Source: Microbacterium paraoxydans | Lineage (GTDB): Bacteria; Actinomycetota; Actinomycetes; Actinomycetales; Microbacteriaceae | Direction of reading: 5' to 3' | Assembly (NCBI RefSeq): GCF_019056515.1 | Contig: NZ_CP064873.1 | Coordinates: 1,736,001-1,800,000 of the forward strand | Length of the DNA stretch: 64,000 bases | Part shown: positions 42,449-52,240 of the stretch, piece after piece | How positions within the stretch are numbered: position 1 is the first letter of the stretch | How the letters are laid out: every line of letters starts with the position of its first letter | Notes under the pieces: model-generated | Databases searched by the model: none | Seen by the model: the letters and a program-made list of their open reading frames with translations, nothing else | What the model was told of the DNA's origin: nothing | Program-made: the position numbers and the translations under genes

Positions 42449-43801
42449 GTGTCTGCCAACGAGCCCGCGAAGCCGACCCCGCCCGTTCCCACCCCGCCCG
42501 CCGTGCCGATGCCGCGGAAGACGCCGACTCCGGCCGCCGTCGCCCCGGCCGCCGCGAAGCCGACTCCGGTCTCGTCCGCCGGCGAATGGGGCCGTGTCTC
42601 CGAAGACGGCACCGTCGAGGTGCGCGAGGGTGAGTCCTGGCGCGTCGTCGGTCAGTACCCGGACGGCACCCCCGACGAGGCCCTGGCCTACTTCGTCCGC
42701 AAGTACGACGACATCGCCTTCAAGGTCGTCGCCCTGGAGCAGCGCCACCAGGCCGGCGGCGCCTCCGCGAGCGACCTGTCGAAGCAGGCCGCGCACCTCA
42801 TCGACGAAGCCACGGACGCCGCGGCCGTCGGCGACCTCGCCGGTCTCCGCGATCGTCTCACCGCGCTGACCGCGTCGCTGTCCGAGGCCACGGCCCAGGA
42901 GGCACAGCAGGCGAAGGAGCTCGTCGAGCAGGCGGTCGCCGAGCGCACCGCCCTCGTCGAGCGTGCCGAGGCCATCGCCGCCCGCGACCTGAGCAAGGTG
43001 CAGTGGAAGCAGGTCACCGCCGAGCTCAACGAGCTGTTCGAGGCCTGGCAGGCCCAGCAGCAGAACGGTCCGCGCCTGTCCAAGGGCGTTTCGCAGCAGC
43101 TCTGGAAGCGGTTCCGCGACGCCAGGGCCGTCGTCGACAAGCACCGCCGGGCGTTCTACTCCGAGCTCGACGATGCGCACAAGGCCGCGCGCGACGCGAA
43201 GTCCCGACTGGTCGAGCGGGCCGAGGCGTTGGCGCCGCGCGGCGTCGACGGCATCCCCGCCTACCGCTCCCTCCTCGACGAGTGGAAGACGGCCGGACGC
43301 GCCGGACGCAAGGCCGACGACGCCCTGTGGGCACGGTTCAAGGCCGCCGGCGACGCCCTCTACGCCGCCCGCGCCGAGCAGGCCGCCGCCGAGGAGGCCG
43401 ACTCCGCTCCCAAGATCGAGGCCCGGCAGGCGCTGCTCGAGCAGGCCAAGGCGGTCGCCGACGAGCCGAACATCAAGCGCGCCCGCGCCCTGCTCACGCG
43501 CATCCAGCGGGAGTGGGACGAGGTCGGCCGCATCTTCCCGCGCGACAAGGAGCGTGCGCTCGACGACAAGCTCCGCGTCATCGAGCAGGCGCTCAAGGCC
43601 CGCGAGGACGTCGACTGGAAGAAGAACAACCCGGAGACCAAGGCGCGAGCGAACGACATGAGCTCGCAGCTGCACGAAGCCATTGAGAAGCTGGAGGCCG
43701 AACTGGCCGCCGCCGAGAAGGCCGGTGACAGCAAGGCCGCCAAGGAGGCCGCGGACGCCCTCGAGGCCCGTCGCGCCTGGCTCAACGCCCTCGGCGGCTG
43801 A
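42449..43801 (+). CDS. DUF349 coiled-coil protein
   Basis: 450 residues from GTG 42449 (AAGGAGAATCACC upstream). A Pro/Ala-rich N-terminus (1-45), then repeated DUF349 helical units with the pattern W-K-x-x-x...R-x-x-Y/F-x-x-x at about 190-240, 270-320 and 350-400 (WKQVTAELNELFEAWQA, WKTAGRAGRKADDALWARFKAA, REWDEVGRIFPRDKERALDDKLRVI), and a helical C-terminus. No catalytic motif. The family is conserved in actinobacteria near rel, but its function is not established. Confidence 0.9.
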   Translation: MSANEPAKPTPPVPTPPAVPMPRKTPTPAAVAPAAAKPTPVSSAGEWGRVSEDGTVEVREGESWRVVGQYPDGTPDEALAYFVRKYDDIAFKVVALEQRHQAGGASASDLSKQAAHLIDEATDAAAVGDLAGLRDRLTALTASLSEATAQEAQQAKELVEQAVAERTALVERAEAIAARDLSKVQWKQVTAELNELFEAWQAQQQNGPRLSKGVSQQLWKRFRDARAVVDKHRRAFYSELDDAHKAARDAKSRLVERAEALAPRGVDGIPAYRSLLDEWKTAGRAGRKADDALWARFKAAGDALYAARAEQAAAEEADSAPKIEARQALLEQAKAVADEPNIKRARALLTRIQREWDEVGRIFPRDKERALDDKLRVIEQALKAREDVDWKKNNPETKARANDMSSQLHEAIEKLEAELAAAEKAGDSKAAKEAADALEARRAWLNALGG

Positions 43802-43860
43802 GCTCTCCACAGGTCCGGCCATCTCCGTCTGAGCGGGGTGCGCGACGCCACACTGGCGTC

Positions 43861-44409
43861 ATGCACCCCGCTCTGCTCTATCTCCCCGGTTCGCGCCTCA
43901 GCCGGCCGGAACTCTGCGCCGCCCGCCTGGACGGTCATGTCGTCGAGATCGGCGACGCCTACATCCCCGCGGACCTGCCGGAGTCCGCCGACGTGCGGGC
44001 GAGCAGCATCGCCACGCTCATCCAGGAGGGCGCCGCCGCCTGCGGGCCCAGTGCCGCCTGGATCCACGGCGCCCGCGACGAGCCGCCGGCCGTCCATCAC
44101 GCGCGGCGCTGCGTCGAGCGGCGGGTGCGTCCGCGCGTGCACGCCAGAGTCGTCTTCCACGACACCAGGCTTCCTCGGACGGACGTGCAGCTGCTCGGGG
44201 GGATCGCCGTCTCCACGCCCGTCCGGACGATGTGCGACCTGGCCACGAGTCTGCACCGGGACCCGCGGGTCCTCCCGTGGATGCAGGCGCTCGCTCAGGC
44301 CCACCCGGAAGCGCTCGACGACGCCATCGGCAGCCTGCGGACCCGGTCGCGCGTTCCGGGCAGCGTCAGCGGCCTCGCCGCACTGGAGCGGCTGGTCAGG
44401 AGGAGGTGA
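43861..44409 (+). CDS. AbiEi-like antitoxin-family protein, no partner visible
   Basis: 182 residues. Pattern S-A-A-W-I-H-G-A-R near 65, many Arg/His in the middle, and the tell-tale GGIAVSTPVRTMCDLA near 120, as in actinobacterial proteins annotated as type IV toxin-antitoxin AbiEi-family. The N-terminal winged helix of real AbiEi is not evident (short region PGSRLSRPELCAARL may be a remnant). No AbiEii nucleotidyltransferase toxin is adjacent. It overlaps the 3' end of rel by 14 bp, tail to tail. The start is at ATG 43861; no strong Shine-Dalgarno. Confidence 0.65.
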   Translation: MHPALLYLPGSRLSRPELCAARLDGHVVEIGDAYIPADLPESADVRASSIATLIQEGAAACGPSAAWIHGARDEPPAVHHARRCVERRVRPRVHARVVFHDTRLPRTDVQLLGGIAVSTPVRTMCDLATSLHRDPRVLPWMQALAQAHPEALDDAIGSLRTRSRVPGSVSGLAALERLVRRR

Positions 44410-46648
44410 CGCGGTACACGTCGTAGACCGCGTCGATCCGGCGCACCGCGTTCAGGACGCGGTCCAGGTGCACGGCGTCGCCCATCTCGAACACGAAGCG
44501 GCTCAGCGCCAGGCGCTCGTCGGTCGTCGACACGGTCGCCGAGAGGATGTTCACGTGATGCTCGCTGAGAACCCGCGTGACGTCCGAGAGGAGGCCGGAA
44601 CGATCGAGGGCCTCGACCTGGATCTGCACCCGGAAGACGCTCTTCTTCGTCGGCGCCCAGGAGACCTCGACGAAGCGGTCCTGCTCGCCGCTGAGGGCCT
44701 TCACGTTCACGCAGTCCGCCCGGTGCACGGAGACGCCGCTCCCCCGGGTGACGAACCCGACGATGGGGTCGCCGGGGACGGGCGTGCAGCACTTCGCCAG
44801 CTTCACCAGGATGTCGTTCGCGCCGCGCACGAGCACGCCCGAGTCGCCACCCCGGGTCTCTCGGGTCTGGACGCTTCCCGGCAGGTCGATCGCCCCGGTG
44901 GTGGGCTCGTCGGTGGCGACGAGCGCGGTGACCTTCTCGAGCACCGACTGCGTCGAGACGTGCCCCTCGCCGACGGCGGCGTAGAGACCCGAGACGTCCT
45001 CGTAGTGCATCTGGTGGGCGACCTCGGTGAACGAGTCCTGGCTCATCAGACGCTGCAGCGGCAGGTTCTGTCGGCGCATCGCGCGCGCGATCGCCTCCTT
45101 GCCCTGCTCGATGGCCTCCTCGCGGCGCTCCTTCGTGAACCAGCCGCGGATCTTGTTCCTGGCTCGCGTGCTCTTGACGAAGCCGAGCCAATCCTGGCTG
45201 GGCCCCGCGTCCGGGTTCTTCGAGGTGAAGACCTCGACGACGTCGCCGCTCTTCAGCTCCGACTCCAGCGGCACCAGGCGTCCGTTGACCTTGGCGCCCA
45301 TGGTGCGGTGCCCGATCTCGGTGTGCACGGCATAGGCGAAGTCGACCGGGGTGGCGCCGGCCGGGAGGCCGATCACCCGCCCCTTCGGCGTGAAGACGTA
45401 GACCTCCTTGGCGCCGATCTCGAACCGCAGGGAGTCGAGGAACTCCCCGGGGTCCGCGGTCTCGGCCTGCCAATCGGAGATGTGCGCCAGCCACGCCATG
45501 TCGGTGTCGGAGGCGCGGACCTCGGCCTTGCCGCCGCCGTTCATCCGCTCCTTGTACATCCAGTGCGCGGCGACGCCGTACTCCGCCTGGTGATGCATCT
45601 CGTGCGTGCGGATCTGGATCTCGACCGTCCGTCCGGCCGGGCCGATCACGGTCGTGTGCAGCGACTGGTAGAGGTTGAACTTCGGGGTGGCGATGTAGTC
45701 CTTGAACCGGCCGGGCAGCGGCGTCCAGCGGGCGTGGATGGCGCCGAGCACGGCGTAGCAGTCGCGCACGGAGGACACGAGGACCCGGATGCCGATCAGG
45801 TCGTAGATGTCGTCGAACTCGCGGCCGCGGATGACCATCTTCTGGTACACCGAGTACAGCTGCTTGGGCCGGCCGACGACCTTGCCGCGGATGCGCAGGT
45901 CGCGGAGGTCCTCGTCGATCTCCTCGATGACCTGGCTCAGGTACTTCTCCCGCTGCGGGGTGCGCTGGGCGATGAGGCTGTGGATCTCGTTGTAGATCTT
46001 CGGGTGGAGGACGGCGAAGGAGAGGTCTTCGAGCTCCGACTTGATCGCCTGGATACCGAGGCGATTGGCCAGCGGCGCGTAGATCTCGAGCGTCTCCTTG
46101 GCCTTCTTCGCCGCCTTCTCCGGCGGGACGAAGCCCCAGGTGCGGGCGTTGTGCAGCCGGTCGGCGAGCTTGATGAGCAGCACGCGGATGTCCTTCGACA
46201 TCGCGACGATCATCTTGCGCACGGTCTCGGCCTGTGCGCTCTCGCCGTACTTGACCTTGTCGAGCTTGGTCACGCCGTCCACGAGCATCGCGACCTCGTC
46301 GCCGAACTCGGCGGTGAGATCGGTGAGCGCGTAGCCCGTGTCCTCGACGGTGTCGTGCAGCAGGGCGGCCGCGATCGCCCGCGGGCCGAGCCCGAGCTCC
46401 GCGAGGATCTGGGCGACGGCGAGCGGATGCGTGATGTACGGCTCGCCGCTCTGCCGCTTCTGTCCCTCGTGCTTCTCCTTCGCCACGGCATAGGCGCGGG
46501 AGATGACCGCGAAGTCGCCCTTGGGGTGGTTCGCCCTGACGGTGCGGATCAGGTTGTCGAGATCGTTGATCCGGGACGCACGCGAGAAGATGCGGGGCAC
46601 CAGCCGTCGCAGACTCGAACCCTGCGATGCCGTCTGCGGCTCCGCCAT
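44396..46648 (-). CDS. rel: Bifunctional (p)ppGpp synthetase/hydrolase
   Basis: Stringent-response enzyme, 750 residues. HD hydrolase: H60, H98-D99 in LLHDTVEDT and LADRLHNART; synthetase: GRFKDYIATPKFNLYQSLHTTV with the RxKD form typical of bifunctional enzymes, and EIQIRTHEMHHQAEYGVAAHW; TGS domain VYVFTPKGRVIGLPAGATPVDFAYAVHTEIGH; C-terminal ACT domain. Here secF lies directly downstream-of-start, and the apt gene often found between secF and rel in actinobacteria is absent. Confidence 0.97.
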   Translation of the reverse strand: MAEPQTASQGSSLRRLVPRIFSRASRINDLDNLIRTVRANHPKGDFAVISRAYAVAKEKHEGQKRQSGEPYITHPLAVAQILAELGLGPRAIAAALLHDTVEDTGYALTDLTAEFGDEVAMLVDGVTKLDKVKYGESAQAETVRKMIVAMSKDIRVLLIKLADRLHNARTWGFVPPEKAAKKAKETLEIYAPLANRLGIQAIKSELEDLSFAVLHPKIYNEIHSLIAQRTPQREKYLSQVIEEIDEDLRDLRIRGKVVGRPKQLYSVYQKMVIRGREFDDIYDLIGIRVLVSSVRDCYAVLGAIHARWTPLPGRFKDYIATPKFNLYQSLHTTVIGPAGRTVEIQIRTHEMHHQAEYGVAAHWMYKERMNGGGKAEVRASDTDMAWLAHISDWQAETADPGEFLDSLRFEIGAKEVYVFTPKGRVIGLPAGATPVDFAYAVHTEIGHRTMGAKVNGRLVPLESELKSGDVVEVFTSKNPDAGPSQDWLGFVKSTRARNKIRGWFTKERREEAIEQGKEAIARAMRRQNLPLQRLMSQDSFTEVAHQMHYEDVSGLYAAVGEGHVSTQSVLEKVTALVATDEPTTGAIDLPGSVQTRETRGGDSGVLVRGANDILVKLAKCCTPVPGDPIVGFVTRGSGVSVHRADCVNVKALSGEQDRFVEVSWAPTKKSVFRVQIQVEALDRSGLLSDVTRVLSEHHVNILSATVSTTDERLALSRFVFEMGDAVHLDRVLNAVRRIDAVYDVYRVTSS

Positions 46649-46670
46649 CCACTCACCTCCGAATCAGACA

Positions 46671-46676
46671 ATCCTA
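46671..46676 (-). promoter_or_regulatory. Candidate -10 (TAGGAT) of rel
   Basis: GCGTAGGATTG on the minus strand, 23 nt before the rel ATG. A GC hairpin CCCCG-CCG-CGGGG lies a few bases upstream and could terminate secF transcription. Confidence 0.4.
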
Positions 46677-46713
46677 CGCGCGCTGAGCGGGGGTCGGCCC
46701 CGCGGCGGGGGCG

Positions 46714-47703
46714 TCAGGCGTCGACAGCCGCTTTGCTCCGTGCCGCGCGGATACGCGCGTCGCGCTCCTTGATCTGCGGCTCGTTCTCGCGGAAGAGCGA
46801 GTACAGCGGCGCGGCCACGAAGAGCGTCGAGTACGTCGCCACGAGGATGCCCACGAAGATCGACAGCGAGATGTCGGTCAGCGTCTCCGCCCCGAGCCAG
46901 AAGGCGCCGATGAAGAGGATCGCACCGACTGGCAGCGCGGCCACCACGGACGTGTTGATCGAGCGGATGAGGGTCTGGTTCACCGCGAGGTTGACCGATT
47001 CCCCGAACAGTCGCGACGTCTTCTCCCCGTCCTCCGTCGTGTTCTCCCTGATCTTGTCGAACACCACGGTGGTGTCGTACAGGGAGTACGCGAGGATCGT
47101 CAGGAAGCCGATGACGGCCGCCGGCGAGATCTCGAATCCGGCGAGGGCGTACACGCCGACGGTGATCACGAGCACGTCGAGCAGACCGATGATCGCGGCC
47201 GCCGACATCTTCCACGTGCGGAAGTAGATCGCGAGGATCAGGAAGGTCAGTGCGAGGAAGATCGCCAGGCCCCACAGCGACTGCCGGGTCACGCTCTCGC
47301 CCCAGGCCGGGCCGATGAACGAGGAGGCGACGGCGTCCGGCTCGACACCGTAGGCGTCGGCGAGGGCGCGCGCCACCTGCTGCGTCTCACCCTCGGTCAT
47401 CTGGTCGGTCTGCACGCGGACGTCCTGGTCGTTGACGATGACCACCTTGGTCGCCGCGCCGGGGACGACCGACTGCACCGCTTCGGTCGCGGTGTCCTGA
47501 TCCGTGGTGTCCGGTGCGGTCACCGTGAACTGCGAGCCGCCGGTGAACTCGATCGAGAACTGGATCGGACGGAACAGCGGAACGAGCGCGGAGCCGACGA
47601 CCAGGGCGATCGCGATGATGAACCAGAGGCGGCGGCGCCCCACGAACGGGAAGGAGGTCTTGCCCGTGTAGAGGTTGTTGCCGAACTCATTCATGGAAGG
47701 CAT
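46714..47703 (-). CDS. secF: Protein-export membrane protein SecF
   Basis: Partner of SecD in the Sec accessory complex that uses proton-motive force to release translocated chains. 329 residues, six membrane segments; TM1 near 27-46, then a periplasmic domain with IEFTGGSQFTVTAP and the D1/D4-type TM motifs SLYDTTVVFDKIRENT. ATG overlaps the secD stop by one base. Ends with a basic tail. Confidence 0.96.
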   Translation of the reverse strand: MPSMNEFGNNLYTGKTSFPFVGRRRLWFIIAIALVVGSALVPLFRPIQFSIEFTGGSQFTVTAPDTTDQDTATEAVQSVVPGAATKVVIVNDQDVRVQTDQMTEGETQQVARALADAYGVEPDAVASSFIGPAWGESVTRQSLWGLAIFLALTFLILAIYFRTWKMSAAAIIGLLDVLVITVGVYALAGFEISPAAVIGFLTILAYSLYDTTVVFDKIRENTTEDGEKTSRLFGESVNLAVNQTLIRSINTSVVAALPVGAILFIGAFWLGAETLTDISLSIFVGILVATYSTLFVAAPLYSLFRENEPQIKERDARIRAARSKAAVDA

Positions 47704-49433
47704 CAGTTGTCTCCCTCCCTTCCGGCCGTGGTCTGTCTCTCGGCGGCGAGGGCCTCCGCCCGCTTGCGCTCGGCGATGGTCTGCCGGCGATCCGCCTCTC
47801 CGCGCGAACGCGCGTTCTTCGCCCCGCGCCCCGCGGACGCCGTGGCGACCTCGCGGTATTGCGAGCGGCTCCGGTACACGGCGCCCAGGGCCTCCGGATC
47901 CAGACCGGAGAGCTTGTGCCCGCCGCCGAAGAACCGCGTACGAGCGAGCAGCTGCATCACCGGGTGGGTGAAGATCACGAAGATCAGCACGTCGATCACG
48001 GTGGTGAGGCCGAGCGTGAACGCGAAGCCCTTCACCGTCGAGTCGGCGAGGATGTACAGCACCACCGCGGCCAGGACGTTGATCGACTTGGAGATGTAGA
48101 TCGTCCGCTTCGCCCGACCCCAGCCGTCCTCGACGGCACCCGTGATCGACTTGCCGTCGCGCAGCTCATCGCGGATGCGCTCGAAGTAGACGATGAAGGA
48201 GTCGGCGGTGAAGCCGATGGACACGATCAGGCCCGCGACGCCGGCGAGCGACAGGCGGAAGCCGATCCGCCACGCCAGGATGCAGATGACGATGTAGGTC
48301 AGCACCGCCATCACCGCGATGGACGCGATGATCACCGTCCCGAGCGCCCGGTACGACAGCAGCGAGTACACCGCCACGAGCGCGAGGCCGATGAGGCCCG
48401 TGATGAGACCGATCTGGAGCTGCTGAGTGCCGAGGGTCGCGGAGATCGTGTCCGAGCTCTGCACCTCGAAGCTGAGCGGGAGGGCTCCGAACTTGAGCTG
48501 ATCGGCCAGGGTCGTCGCGCTCTCCTGCGTGAAGCTGCCGGAGATGCTGGGGCGGCCGTCGAGGATGACGCCGTTCATGCGTGGCGCGCTGATGACCTCG
48601 CCGTCGAGCACGAAGGCGAACTGGTCGCGCGGCGACAGCCCGTCGATGCGATTCTGGTTGAGCCGGGTGCTCACCTGGCCGAAGGCGTCCGCGCCGTCGC
48701 CGTTCATGGTGAGCTGCACGATCCAGGCGCCCGAGCGCGGGTCGCGTCCCGCCGTCGCGTCGGTGATCGCGCGGCCGTCGAGTTCCGCCGGGCCGAGGAT
48801 GAACTTCGCGGTGTCGTCGGGCGAGCAGGCGATCACCGGCTCGTCCTTCGGCGCCTTGGACGGGTCGTTGGACGGGTTGGCGCAGTCGTACGCCTGGAAC
48901 TCCGCCGCGAGCTTGTCCGTGACCCACGACAGGTCGCTGGCGTCGGTGGGCTCGGCCGTGGGCTCGGCGTTCAGCGAGGGGTCAGGGCTCGGGTACGGGG
49001 TGGAGTTGCCGTCCTCTCCGACGAACTCCGTGCTCGCGGCCGTGGTGTAGAGCACCGGACGGAACTCGAGCTGGGCGCTGGACTGGATCCGCTGCCGCGT
49101 CTGCTCGTCCGCCTCACCGGGGATCTGGACGACGATGTTGCGTCCGCCCTCGGTGGTGATGTCGGCCTCGGCCACACCGGAGGCGTCGACGCGCTGGCGG
49201 ATGATCGCAGCGGCCTGGTCGAGCTGCTCCTGCGTCGGCGCTGCTCCGTCCTCCGTCTCGGCACTCAGGATGATCTGGGTGCCGCCCTGCAGGTCGAGCG
49301 CGAGCTCGGGTGTCCACGAGCTCTGCTTGAAGACGTACACACCCAGCGCGTTGATGCCGAAGAGCACGCCCGTCACGAGGAGCAGGCCGAGGAGGACCCG
49401 CCAGGCGTGACGGACAGGAGAGGATGAAGCCAC
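47703..49433 (-). CDS. secD: Protein-export membrane protein SecD
   Basis: 576 residues. TM1 about 14-34, the SecD signature LDLQGGTQIILSAE, a large extracytoplasmic P1 domain (to about 340) with an Asp/Glu/Ser/Pro-rich insert (STPYPSPDPSLNAEPTAEP) not present in E. coli SecD, then five more membrane segments with VSIGFTADSFIVYFERIRDELR (conserved Asp). C-terminal basic low-complexity tail (about 530-576). yajC-secD-secF order as elsewhere. Confidence 0.95.
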   Translation of the reverse strand: MASSSPVRHAWRVLLGLLLVTGVLFGINALGVYVFKQSSWTPELALDLQGGTQIILSAETEDGAAPTQEQLDQAAAIIRQRVDASGVAEADITTEGGRNIVVQIPGEADEQTRQRIQSSAQLEFRPVLYTTAASTEFVGEDGNSTPYPSPDPSLNAEPTAEPTDASDLSWVTDKLAAEFQAYDCANPSNDPSKAPKDEPVIACSPDDTAKFILGPAELDGRAITDATAGRDPRSGAWIVQLTMNGDGADAFGQVSTRLNQNRIDGLSPRDQFAFVLDGEVISAPRMNGVILDGRPSISGSFTQESATTLADQLKFGALPLSFEVQSSDTISATLGTQQLQIGLITGLIGLALVAVYSLLSYRALGTVIIASIAVMAVLTYIVICILAWRIGFRLSLAGVAGLIVSIGFTADSFIVYFERIRDELRDGKSITGAVEDGWGRAKRTIYISKSINVLAAVVLYILADSTVKGFAFTLGLTTVIDVLIFVIFTHPVMQLLARTRFFGGGHKLSGLDPEALGAVYRSRSQYREVATASAGRGAKNARSRGEADRRQTIAERKRAEALAAERQTTAGREGDN

Positions 49434-49488
49434 GTGTGTTCAGCTTTCTGGAAGGACGGTGATCCGGGAGGCCGCGACGGCCTTCGTC

Positions 49489-49890
49489 TTACTTGTCGTC
49501 GGCGTCCCGCTCGAGGCGGGCGCGGGTCTCCTCGGGCGTCTCGACCGCGGGGGCGGCGGTCTCGTCGACGCTGTGATCGTCCACGCCGTCGACGGGCGCG
49601 TCGACGATGGCGTCCTTGGGCTCCACGATGCGGAGGATCGCCTGGCTGTGCACCTCGATCACGGTGCCGGGCGCGATCTCCACCAGGGCCGGGGAGTCGA
49701 GGTCTTCGGCGTCGTACGCGACGATGGTGCCGTAGATGCCGCCCTGCAGCAGGACCTTGGCGCCGGGAACCGTCTTGGTCGCCTTCTCCTCCTGCTCGGC
49801 CTTCATCTGCCGGGTGCGCTTGCGCGTGTTGAAGATCATGAAGATCAGCAGGACGGCGAGGAGTCCGAAGAGGACAAATTCCATGGGCAT
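49489..49890 (-). CDS. yajC: Preprotein translocase subunit YajC
   Basis: 133 residues from ATG 49890, selected over an upstream in-frame ATG (49920) because AGAAAGG lies about 10 nt upstream of it. One N-terminal membrane segment (FVLFGLLAVLLIFMIFNT), RKRTRQMKAEQEE, then a small beta-rich domain containing PGAKVLLQGGIYGTIVAYD and an acidic tail. Sits immediately upstream of secD. Confidence 0.93.
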   Translation of the reverse strand: MPMEFVLFGLLAVLLIFMIFNTRKRTRQMKAEQEEKATKTVPGAKVLLQGGIYGTIVAYDAEDLDSPALVEIAPGTVIEVHSQAILRIVEPKDAIVDAPVDGVDDHSVDETAAPAVETPEETRARLERDADDK

Positions 49891-49962
49891 GGGGATGGCG
49901 CCTTTCTCAGGTGCACGCACCAGCCTTTGGGCGCACAGCGGTATCGGGGAAGTCTTCAGCGA

Positions 49963-50988
49963 TTATAGGTCATCCAACTTCAGCATCCCGTCCGGGTGCG
50001 CCACGCCGAGGTGGGCATACGCCTCCGGCGTCGCGACCCGCCCGCGGGGGGTGCGACCGAGGAAGCCGATCCGCACGAGATAGGGCTCGACCACGCTCTC
50101 CACCGTCTCCGGCTCCTCTCCCACCGCCACCGCGAGGGTGCTGAGGCCGACCGGTCCGCCGCGGAAGCGCCGCACCAGGGCGTCCAGCACCGCGCGGTCC
50201 AGTCGGTCCAGGCCGATCGCGTCGACGTCGTAGAGGTCCAGCGCGGCCTGGACGCCGCGCAGGGTCGCCGCACCCCCGCCATGGACGAGCGCGTAGTCGC
50301 GGACGCGACGCAGCAGGCGGTTGGCGATGCGCGGGGTCCCGCGGGACCGTCGCGCGATCTCGGAGAGCGAGTCCGTCGGGAGGTCGACGCCGAGCACGGA
50401 GGCGGAGCGTCCGATGACCTGCTCGAGCTCGCCCTCGTCGTAGAACTCCAGGTGACCGGTGAAGCCGAAGCGGTCGCGGAGCGGATTGGGCAGCAGCCCG
50501 GAACGCGTGGTGGCGCCGACGAGCGTGAACGGGGAGAGCTCCAGCGGGATGCTGGTCGCCCCCGCGCCCTTGCCGACCATGATGTCGATCCGGTAGTCCT
50601 CCATCGCGAGGTACAGCATCTCCTCCGCCGAACGGGCCATGCGATGGATCTCGTCGATGAAGAGCACCTCGCCGGGCACGAGGCTCGACAGCAGCGCCGC
50701 GAGGTCGCCGGCGTGCTGGATGGCGGGACCGCTGGACATGCGCAGCGGGCGGTCGCTCTCGTGCGCGACGATCATCGCCAGCGTGGTCTTGCCGAGTCCC
50801 GGGGGCCCCGCGAGCAGGATGTGGTCCGCAGGACGGGACTGGATGCGGGCCGCCTCCAGGAGCAGCTGCAGCTGTCCGCGCACCTTCTGCTGCCCCACGA
50901 ACTCGCCGAGGCTCGACGGCCGGAGAGCGCCCTCGATGGCGAGCTCGGACTCGTCGGTCGGCTCAGTCGGATCGAGGGCGTCAGCCAC
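49963..50988 (-). CDS. ruvB: Holliday-junction branch-migration helicase RuvB
   Basis: Hexameric AAA+ motor that drives branch migration on RuvA. 341 residues from GTG 50988. Walker [10 protein letters not shown] (61-69), Walker [11 protein letters not shown], sensor [12 protein letters not shown], Arg-finger LRDRFGF, C-terminal winged helix. The start overlaps the ruvA stop by eight bases; a longer frame upstream lies in ruvA. ruvC-ruvA-ruvB are coupled in order. Confidence 0.96.
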   Translation of the reverse strand: MADALDPTEPTDESELAIEGALRPSSLGEFVGQQKVRGQLQLLLEAARIQSRPADHILLAGPPGLGKTTLAMIVAHESDRPLRMSSGPAIQHAGDLAALLSSLVPGEVLFIDEIHRMARSAEEMLYLAMEDYRIDIMVGKGAGATSIPLELSPFTLVGATTRSGLLPNPLRDRFGFTGHLEFYDEGELEQVIGRSASVLGVDLPTDSLSEIARRSRGTPRIANRLLRRVRDYALVHGGGAATLRGVQAALDLYDVDAIGLDRLDRAVLDALVRRFRGGPVGLSTLAVAVGEEPETVESVVEPYLVRIGFLGRTPRGRVATPEAYAHLGVAHPDGMLKLDDL

Positions 50989-51601
50989 GGCTCTGGCCTG
51001 CCTGCGCCGGACCGAGCAGCGCGAGCGTGCGCCGCAGCAGCAGGGCCACGGAGGCTCGCTCGGCATCCGTGGCGTCCGTCGCCGTCTGGGTCGCCGCCTC
51101 CGCCGCGACCTTCTCCGACCAGCCGAGGCCGACCAGAGCCACCGTCACCTGGGCGACGACATCGTCCCCTCCCGAGGCGGCGGGCGCCGACGGGGCGGCC
51201 ACGGCCTGGACCTTGCCGGCGAGCTGCACGACGATGAGCTTCGCGGTCTTCGGTCCGATGCCGGAGACCCGGCGGAACGGCGCATCGTCCTCTGCGGTCA
51301 CGGCCTCCGCGATCTGGTCAGCGGTGAGGTGCGACAGCACCCCGAGCGCCGACTTCGGGCCGACGCCGGTGACGCTGAGCAGCAGGGTGAAGATCTCCAG
51401 CTCGCCGCGGTCGGCGAAGCCGAACAGCGAGAGCGAGTCCTCCCGCACGATGAGGCTCGTGTGCAGGAGGAGCTTCTCCCCCACCGTCGCGGTGTGGGCG
51501 ACATCGGCGGGGACGGCGACCGCGAAGCCCACGCCCCCGACGTCGATGATGACCTGGTCCGGCGTCGTGTGCAGCACGGTGCCGTGCAGAGAGGAGATCA
51601 T
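50981..51601 (-). CDS. ruvA: Holliday-junction DNA-binding subunit RuvA
   Basis: 206 residues: OB domain [28 protein letters not shown], two helix-hairpin-helix motifs ([20 protein letters not shown] and [23 protein letters not shown]), a flexible Ala-rich linker (about 140-150) and the C-terminal RuvB-binding three-helix domain. Nine nt gap from ruvC. Confidence 0.95.
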   Translation of the reverse strand: MISSLHGTVLHTTPDQVIIDVGGVGFAVAVPADVAHTATVGEKLLLHTSLIVREDSLSLFGFADRGELEIFTLLLSVTGVGPKSALGVLSHLTADQIAEAVTAEDDAPFRRVSGIGPKTAKLIVVQLAGKVQAVAAPSAPAASGGDDVVAQVTVALVGLGWSEKVAAEAATQTATDATDAERASVALLLRRTLALLGPAQAGQSRG

Positions 51602-51610
51602 TCCGACAGT

Positions 51611-52195
51611 CTAGGAGCCGGCTCGTAGATATGTTCGAGCGACACGCTCCGCGTCGGCCCAGGCACGCTGCGCGGGAGTGAGGCCACCCTCCGTCCGCCT
51701 CGTCGAGGGAGCGCCGCGGCGCCAGGCGTGACACAGGGCGATCGCCAGGGCGTCTGCCGCGTCCGCGGGCTGCGGAGGCGCGTCCAGCCGCAGGATCCGG
51801 GCGATCATCGCCTGGACCTGGCGCTTGTCGGCGGACCCGTACCCGGTCACCGCGGCCTTCACCTCGCTGGGCGTATGGGTCGCCGCCGGCAGGCCGGCCT
51901 CGGCCGCGATCAGGAGGGCGACCCCGCTCGCCTGCGCCGTGCCCATCACCGTGTGCGTGTTCTGCTGGGCGAACACCCGCTCGACCGCGACGGCATCGGG
52001 CCGGTGCTCGGCGATCGCGGCGCGGATCCCCGCAGCGACGATCGCGAGCCGGTCGCCGATCTCCGCATCCGGGGCGGAGCGGATGACCCCGACGTGGACG
52101 AGCGTGCCCCGACGAGCGCGATCGACGTCGACGATGCCGACACCGCACCGGGTGAGTCCCGGGTCGATTCCGAGCACGCGCAACGAAGTGGTCAC
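51611..52195 (-). CDS. ruvC: Crossover-junction endodeoxyribonuclease RuvC
   Basis: Resolves Holliday junctions. 194 residues. Catalytic acids: LGIDPGLTRCGVG (first Asp), AVERVFAQQNTHTVMGTAQASG (Glu), and the C-terminal DAADALAIALCHAW with two Asp. A basic C-terminal tail. Upstream lies yebC (45 nt gap). Confidence 0.96.
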   Translation of the reverse strand: MTTSLRVLGIDPGLTRCGVGIVDVDRARRGTLVHVGVIRSAPDAEIGDRLAIVAAGIRAAIAEHRPDAVAVERVFAQQNTHTVMGTAQASGVALLIAAEAGLPAATHTPSEVKAAVTGYGSADKRQVQAMIARILRLDAPPQPADAADALAIALCHAWRRGAPSTRRTEGGLTPAQRAWADAERVARTYLRAGS

Positions 52196-52240
52196 CTGAC
52201 CAGGCTAGGCCGCGCGCCGCGTCGCCGGCTCGCGCCGCGC

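Noticed and set aside
43861..44409. Complete type IV toxin-antitoxin pair.
   Set aside because: No AbiEii-like nucleotidyltransferase frame is found on either side; neighbours are DUF349 and rel.
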